From: a bacterium
GTDB lineage: Bacteria > Patescibacteriota > Gracilibacteria > Absconditabacterales > Absconditicoccaceae
Direction of reading: 5' to 3'
Length of the DNA stretch: 64,000 bases
Assembly: GCA_020627925.1 (NCBI GenBank)
Contig: JAHDFY010000003.1
Span: 112,534 to 176,533, forward strand
The position numbers and the translations under genes are program-made. The notes below the pieces were generated by a model that had not been told where the DNA came from, made no database searches, and saw only the letters and a list, made by a program, of their open reading frames with translations. Shown piece by piece: positions 63,285 to 64,000 of this stretch (positions within the stretch are counted from its first letter, which is position 1; every line of letters begins with the position of its first letter).

Positions 63285-64000
63285 TTACCAAATAGTTAAC
63301 ATGTTAAATTGACTACTTCCACAGTTACTTCCGCCTGTCATAGCATTAAGTAACCTTGTAAAAGAGCAAACTTGAAGAGAACTACTCTGAGAAAAAGGAT
63401 CATAATAGTAAACTAGTGACCCACTACCACCTTGTTTCCAATCAATGGCAAAAATGGTAATATAATGAGCATTATCACAAGCTGACGTTATCCAATTTTT
63501 TCTATTAGAGGAGTTACTTGCATGAACATCATTTCCATGATGAACATAATTTGCATTTTTTATACCCACTGTTACAATAATTGGTTTTCCAGAATAAAAG
63601 CTAGTATTAAGCTGCCCCAAAAGATGTTTAATTGCATCAAATCTTCTTGATCTTACTAACGACAATAAAGAAGAAGACACTTTAGTTTTTTCATGATTAT
63701 TTTTTGCAACATTCCAATAAAGACAGTCCATTGCTGTGCTAGGACAAACATTCTTATATATATCATCAATATGGTTCCTAAGAGTCATTCCATTTCCTGG
63801 ATAAGACTTTCCATTTTTCTTAGCTACCATATTTGCCGTGTTGACATAAGATGTCGCACTGCATTGATTTGTCCCTTGTTTGGTGTGCACATAATGCTGA
63901 CGATATCTTATATCAAAAAGATATAAATCATCAGGTATCTGATGTGCAGACGTTGCATTAGCAAGATTAAATCTAGCAGAACCTTGATTATCTCTATGTA
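63285..64000 (-). CDS. Papain/C39-like cysteine peptidase-like protein (5' end outside window)
   Basis: This partial gene is open to the right window edge, so its start is not seen; 238 codons are visible. The motif TKQGTNQCSATSYVNTANM has the Gln...Cys spacing of papain-like and C39-like peptidases, followed much later by CDNAHYITIFAID (His) and SLVYYYDPFSQS (Asp/Asn position), a Cys-His-Asp order. Upstream sequence (ARFNLANATSAHQIPDD) suggests a longer N-terminal part. It could cut peptides or act as a toxin or effector; no signal peptide can be judged because the N-terminus is missing. No UGA codon in the visible part. TAA stop at 63285. Confidence 0.6.
   Translation of the reverse strand, partial: HRDNQGSARFNLANATSAHQIPDDLYLFDIRYRQHYVHTKQGTNQCSATSYVNTANMVAKKNGKSYPGNGMTLRNHIDDIYKNVCPSTAMDCLYWNVAKNNHEKTKVSSSLLSLVRSRRFDAIKHLLGQLNTSFYSGKPIIVTVGIKNANYVHHGNDVHASNSSNRKNWITSACDNAHYITIFAIDWKQGGSGSLVYYYDPFSQSSSLQVCSFTRLLNAMTGGSNCGSSQFNMLTIW

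Noticed and set aside
1..64000. CRISPR arrays, insertion sequences, rRNA and tRNA genes
   Set aside because: No regularly spaced repeats, transposase motifs, long terminal repeats or rRNA/tRNA signature sequences were seen on reading through both strands.

Overview
This is an AT-rich bacterial window whose genes only read through if UGA is decoded as glycine and only UAA/UAG stop (translation table 25). The clearest proof is in Obg, where the invariant glycine-rich loop GGPxGGxGGRGG is met only if three UGA codons are glycine. The second AAA+ domain of a Clp ATPase (GYVGFE-UGA-GG) and many positions in MutL, SbcC, AspS, alanine racemase and a pyruvate-oxidase-like enzyme agree. UGA=Gly is known from the candidate phyla Absconditabacteria (SR1) and Gracilibacteria (BD1-5/GN02), so the host is very probably one of these; I cannot choose between them. 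Under the standard code almost every gene here breaks into fragments, so coordinates below use table 25. I see no rRNA, tRNA, CRISPR array or insertion sequence.

Layout. 1-1505: gene-free, with a small group of DnaA-box-like 9-mers. 1506-11564: two very large uncharacterised proteins (1165 and 2170 aa), transcribed towards each other onto a shared terminator. 11792-13866: a degenerate FAD monooxygenase homologue and a small membrane protein. 14001-21872: housekeeping genes, mostly on the minus strand (obg, truD, rplI, two FKBP prolyl isomerases, hemW, a secreted Cys-rich protein, a decayed threonine-aldolase gene, a MazG-like protein). 22085-29649: a lipoprotein, a fatty-acid-hydroxylase-family membrane enzyme with its TetR regulator, an IMPACT-family protein, a ClpC-like ATPase with an unusual N-terminus, a small membrane protein and a leucine-rich-repeat protein.

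30060-34113 is the most unusual part: a compact four-gene operon (rifampin-phosphotransferase-like ATP-grasp/swivel protein, NUDIX-methyltransferase fusion, GT4 glycosyltransferase, NodB-type deacetylase) with no internal UGA. Two of its gene junctions are ATGA overlaps in which UGA looks like the original stop codon. This suggests a carbohydrate- or small-molecule-modification island acquired from a standard-code donor and now read through by the recoded host. Two tandem secreted paralogues follow it.

35390-49067: mutL, a DivIC/FtsB-like protein, a type-IV-secretion-like block (VirB4 ATPase plus two polytopic membrane proteins), several small or unknown proteins, an SbcC/Rad50-like ATPase and an M23 peptidase. 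49264-64000: a PKD-domain surface protein, a metallophosphoesterase, an RsuA-family pseudouridine synthase, a membrane-anchored YceI protein, a TPP enzyme of the pyruvate oxidase family, aspS, an MFS transporter, alr, and two exported proteins at the right edge, one resembling a papain-like cysteine peptidase and truncated by the window. Overall this fits a reduced, host-dependent cell that keeps its own cell-wall, repair and translation functions and invests heavily in surface, secreted and giant proteins.
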